DNA from: Actinopolymorpha rutila
GTDB lineage: Bacteria; Actinomycetota; Actinomycetes; Propionibacteriales; Actinopolymorphaceae
Length of the DNA stretch: 64,000 nt
Direction: 5' to 3'
Assembly (NCBI RefSeq): GCF_013407855.1
Contig: NZ_JACBZH010000001.1
Coordinates: 868,001-932,000, forward strand
Positions 61,754 to 64,000 of the stretch are shown here, piece after piece; the first letter of the stretch is position 1, and each line of letters opens with the position of its first letter. The position numbers and the translations under genes are program-made. Below the pieces are notes generated by a model. That model was not told the origin of the DNA. It searched no databases and was given only the letters and a program-made list of their open reading frames with translations.

Positions 61754-62179
61754 TCACACCTCCATGACCAGCGTGACCGGTCCGTCGTTGACCAGCGAGA
61801 CGTCCATGTGCGCGCCGAACCGGCCGGTCTCCACGTGCGCCCCGAGGCCGCGAAGGGTCGTGCAGAAGTGCTCCACCAGGGGTTCGGCGACCTCGCCGGG
61901 CGCGGCCTGCGACCACGAGGGCCGGCGGCCCTTGCGGGTGTCGGCGTACAGCGTGAACTGGCTGACCACCAGCAACGGCGCGCCGACCTCGGAACAGGAC
62001 CGCTCCTCGGCCAGGATCCGCAGCCCCCAGATCTTGCCGGCGAGCTTCTCCGCCAGCGCCGGGGTGTCGGTGTGGGTCGCGCCGAGCAGGACCAGCAGGC
62101 CCGGCTTGTCGATCGCGCCCACGGTCTCGCCGCCGACGACCACCCGGGCCTCGCTGACACGCTGGACGACCGCACGCAT
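61754..62179 (-). CDS. dtd: D-aminoacyl-tRNA deacylase
   Basis: The product is 141 aa. I use ATG 62179 ([33 protein letters not shown]), with an in-frame ATG 9 nt earlier possible. Catalytic motifs [28 protein letters not shown] (SQFTL) and [19 protein letters not shown] (NDGPVT; family NxGP-type) are intact. It clears D-amino acids (and glycine) mischarged on tRNA. AACAAT lies 7 nt before the start. Same strand as cysC, 7 nt apart. It is divergent from the BKACE gene with only 36 bp between them. Confidence 0.96.
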   Translation of the reverse strand: MRAVVQRVSEARVVVGGETVGAIDKPGLLVLLGATHTDTPALAEKLAGKIWGLRILAEERSCSEVGAPLLVVSQFTLYADTRKGRRPSWSQAAPGEVAEPLVEHFCTTLRGLGAHVETGRFGAHMDVSLVNDGPVTLVMEV

Positions 62180-62215
62180 GGCCCCCATTGTTCCGGCTCT
62201 GCCAGGATGCGGTGC

Positions 62216-63040
62216 ATGCCGACCCTCATCACGGTCGCCCCGACCGGGGCGGAGACCACGAAGGAGGCGTGTCCGACCCTGCCGACCACGCTGCCGGAGC
62301 TGGTCGAGACCGCCCGGCGCTGCCAGGACGCCGGTGCGGCGATGATCCACCTGCACATCCGTGACGCCGAGCACCGGCCCACGCTCGACGTCGGCCGGCT
62401 TCGGGCGGCGGTGGCGGCCGTACGCGCCGAGACCGACCTGGTGGTCCAGCTGTCCACCGGCGGCGCGGTGACCGACCCCTTCGAGGACCGCCTGCGGGTG
62501 CTGGACGCCGAACCCGACTCGTGCTCGCTCACGATGGGCACGGTCAACTTCGGTGACGACGTGTTCACCAATCCGTGGCCGTTCGTCACCCGGCTGTACG
62601 AGCTGACCCAGGAGCGGGAGGTCGTCCCGGAGTTCGAGCTGTTCGACCTCGGCCACGTCGCTGCGCTGCACCGGCTCCTGGACACCTACGGCCTGCCGTA
62701 CGGCGGCCGGGTGCATGCGGACCTGGTGATGGGCGTTCCCGGCGGGATGCCCGGCGACGCGGCCACCCTGGTGGCAGCGGTACGGGCGCTGCCGGCCGCG
62801 GTGACGTCGTGGTCGGCGACGGGAATCGGGCGGACGACGCTCCCGGTCGCGCTGGCCGCGCTCAGCTGCGGCGGCCACCTTCGGGTCGGCATGGAGGACA
62901 CGCTGAACTTCGCCCGGGGCCGCCCGGTACGCCACAACGACGAGCTGGTCGCCCGGGCCGCCCGGCTCGCCGACCTGGCCCAGCGGCCGCCGATGTCGCC
63001 GGACGAGGCGCGCGACCTGCTCAACGTCAAGGCGCGGTAG
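62216..63040 (+). CDS. BKACE family (3-keto-5-aminohexanoate cleavage-like) enzyme
   Basis: The product is 274 aa, starting at ATG 62216 (an ATG 9 nt earlier is in frame). Zinc-dependent aldolase fold, former DUF849: [47 protein letters not shown] (His-x-His ligands), [56 protein letters not shown] and [14 protein letters not shown] (Glu). BKACE enzymes condense beta-keto acids with acetyl-CoA; substrates vary widely, so the reaction here is open. CAGGAT 7 nt upstream suggests a leaderless mRNA. Confidence 0.92.
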   Translation: MPTLITVAPTGAETTKEACPTLPTTLPELVETARRCQDAGAAMIHLHIRDAEHRPTLDVGRLRAAVAAVRAETDLVVQLSTGGAVTDPFEDRLRVLDAEPDSCSLTMGTVNFGDDVFTNPWPFVTRLYELTQEREVVPEFELFDLGHVAALHRLLDTYGLPYGGRVHADLVMGVPGGMPGDAATLVAAVRALPAAVTSWSATGIGRTTLPVALAALSCGGHLRVGMEDTLNFARGRPVRHNDELVARAARLADLAQRPPMSPDEARDLLNVKAR

Positions 63041-63095
63041 CGCCGCGAGCCGCCGTGGGGCCAAGCCTCACCGGCCGGGGGTAGTGTGCGGCCTC

Positions 63096-64000
63096 GTGTC
63101 GTCCCTGATGTCGTCTCGGCCCCAGCAGCCCGCCCACCTTCCCGTCGTCGCCGAGGTCGTCCGCTCCGGCTTCGTGGAGTGCCGCCACCACGGCTCGGTG
63201 GTGGTGCTGGACGCGGACGGTTCGACCGCCCTCGCGCTCGGTGACGTGGAGTCGCCGATCTACCCCCGCTCGGCCAACAAGCCGATGCAGGCGGCCGGGA
63301 TGCTGCACAGCGGCCTGGACCTCGAGGGCGAGCTGCTGGCGCTGTCCACCGCGAGCCACTCGGGCGAGGAGTTCCACGTCGCGGGCGTACGCCGAATCCT
63401 GGCCGGTGCCGGGCTCACCGAGGACGACCTGCGCTGCCCGCCCGACTGGCCGGCCGACGTGGCCGCGCGGGACGCGCTCGTCCGGGCCGGTGGCGAACCC
63501 GCCCGGGTGACCATGAACTGCTCCGGCAAGCACGCCGCGATGCTCGCCACCTGCGTCGCGGCCGGCTGGCCGACGCAGACCTACCTCGACCCGGGCCACC
63601 CGCTGCAGAAGGCGATCCGGGAGTCGGTCGAACGCCTGGCGGCGGAGAAGGTCGCGCACACCGGCGTGGACGGCTGCGGCGCCCCGCTGTTCGCGCTCAG
63701 CCTCACCGGCCTGGCCCGCGCGTTCCAGGCGATGGTGCGGGCCCCGGAGGGCTCGCCCGAGGCCCGGCTCGTGGCCGCGGTCCGTGCCCACCCGGCGTAC
63801 ACCAGCGGCAGCACCCGGGACGAGGCGGCGCTGATCGGCGCGACGCCGGGACTGTTCGCCAAGGGTGGGGCCGAGGCCTGCTACGCCGTCGCGTTGCGGG
63901 ACGGCCGGACGGTCGCGCTGAAGATCGAGGACGGCGGCCAGCGGGCGCGCCCGGTGGTGATGGCCGCGGCACTGCGCCGGTTGGGCGTCGCCAACCCGGT
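63096..64000 (+). CDS. L-asparaginase (AnsA/asparaginase II family), 3' end off the window
   Basis: The first 301 codons are visible, starting at GTG 63096. It belongs to the PF06089-type asparaginases, unlike E. coli AnsB: VVAEVVRSGFVECRHHGSVVVLDADGS, YPRSANKPMQAAGML, SGEEFHVAGVRRIL, VTMNCSGKHAAMLATCVAAGWP, HTGVDGCGAPLFALSLTGLARAFQ and IGATPGLFAKGGAEACYAVALRDGRTVALKIEDGGQRARP. It hydrolyses asparagine to aspartate and ammonia. TAGTGT lies 8 nt before the start. The C-terminus is cut by the window edge. Confidence 0.93.
   Translation, partial: MSSLMSSRPQQPAHLPVVAEVVRSGFVECRHHGSVVVLDADGSTALALGDVESPIYPRSANKPMQAAGMLHSGLDLEGELLALSTASHSGEEFHVAGVRRILAGAGLTEDDLRCPPDWPADVAARDALVRAGGEPARVTMNCSGKHAAMLATCVAAGWPTQTYLDPGHPLQKAIRESVERLAAEKVAHTGVDGCGAPLFALSLTGLARAFQAMVRAPEGSPEARLVAAVRAHPAYTSGSTRDEAALIGATPGLFAKGGAEACYAVALRDGRTVALKIEDGGQRARPVVMAAALRRLGVANP

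Overview
The window reads as a chromosomal segment of a high-GC actinomycete. The evidence is dense coding on both strands, strongly G/C third positions, many GTG starts and one TTG start. The family set agrees: mycothiol-dependent maleylpyruvate-isomerase fold, GAF-ANTAR, LLM flavin/F420 oxidoreductases, PurS/PurQ/PurL, DUF3151 beside fba, and a 13E12/DUF222 protein. Linkage of fba, DUF3151, purA, purD, purB, purC, purSQ and purL suggests the Nocardioides/Kribbella/Actinopolymorpha side of the Actinomycetia, but the genus is a guess. I found no rRNA, convincing tRNA, CRISPR array, transposase or prophage.

Layout. 1-6024 (minus): a DUF222 protein running off the left edge, then a same-strand block of TPR protein, FMN reductase, LLM oxidoreductase, AlkZ/YcaQ-like protein, maleylpyruvate-isomerase-like enzyme and DUF3224 protein. 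A WYL regulator is divergent from this block. 7172-13677: aminotransferase, membrane protein, SDR, pyrE, LemA, DedA, TrmH/SpoU methyltransferase and HAD-IIA phosphatase. 13826-17661: membrane protein, a 740-bp non-coding gap, GAF-ANTAR protein, and an Erm-type 23S rRNA methyltransferase preceded by a short RLR-containing leader ORF. 17781-19729: SIS sugar-phosphate protein divergent from a GntR/UTRA regulator.

19856-44158 is the central-metabolism core: fba, DUF3151, purA, a NYN-like protein, purD, purB, purC, purSQ and purL. These are interrupted by an aldo-keto reductase, a degenerate diacylglycerol-kinase-fold protein, DUF1540, an F420-type LLM enzyme, a membrane HExxH protein, a beta-hydroxyacid dehydrogenase, a flavin monooxygenase, VOC, a sulfatase, a phosphoesterase, a sigma/anti-sigma-like membrane protein and a NarL-type two-component system. 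Seven purine genes are therefore present, but purF, purM, purN and purH are not in view.

44226-64000: GH27 alpha-galactosidase, lon, an ArsR-SRPBCC-VOC operon, alpha/beta hydrolase, PAP2 phosphatase, SCP-like protein, a RecQ helicase with a C-terminal phosphoribosyltransferase-like motif, TauE/SafE permease, M20 peptidase, Bcr/CflA efflux pump, APS kinase fused to a degenerate ATP-sulfurylase-like region, dtd, BKACE and an asparaginase running off the right edge.

The most interesting signals are the erm leader region, a folded and terminated candidate RNA upstream of recQ, the RecQ-PRTase and sulfurylase-APS kinase fusions, a set of very short intergenic tandem repeats, several loopless perfect palindromes, and a recurrent TANNNT box 6-8 nt before start codons that implies widespread leaderless transcription.
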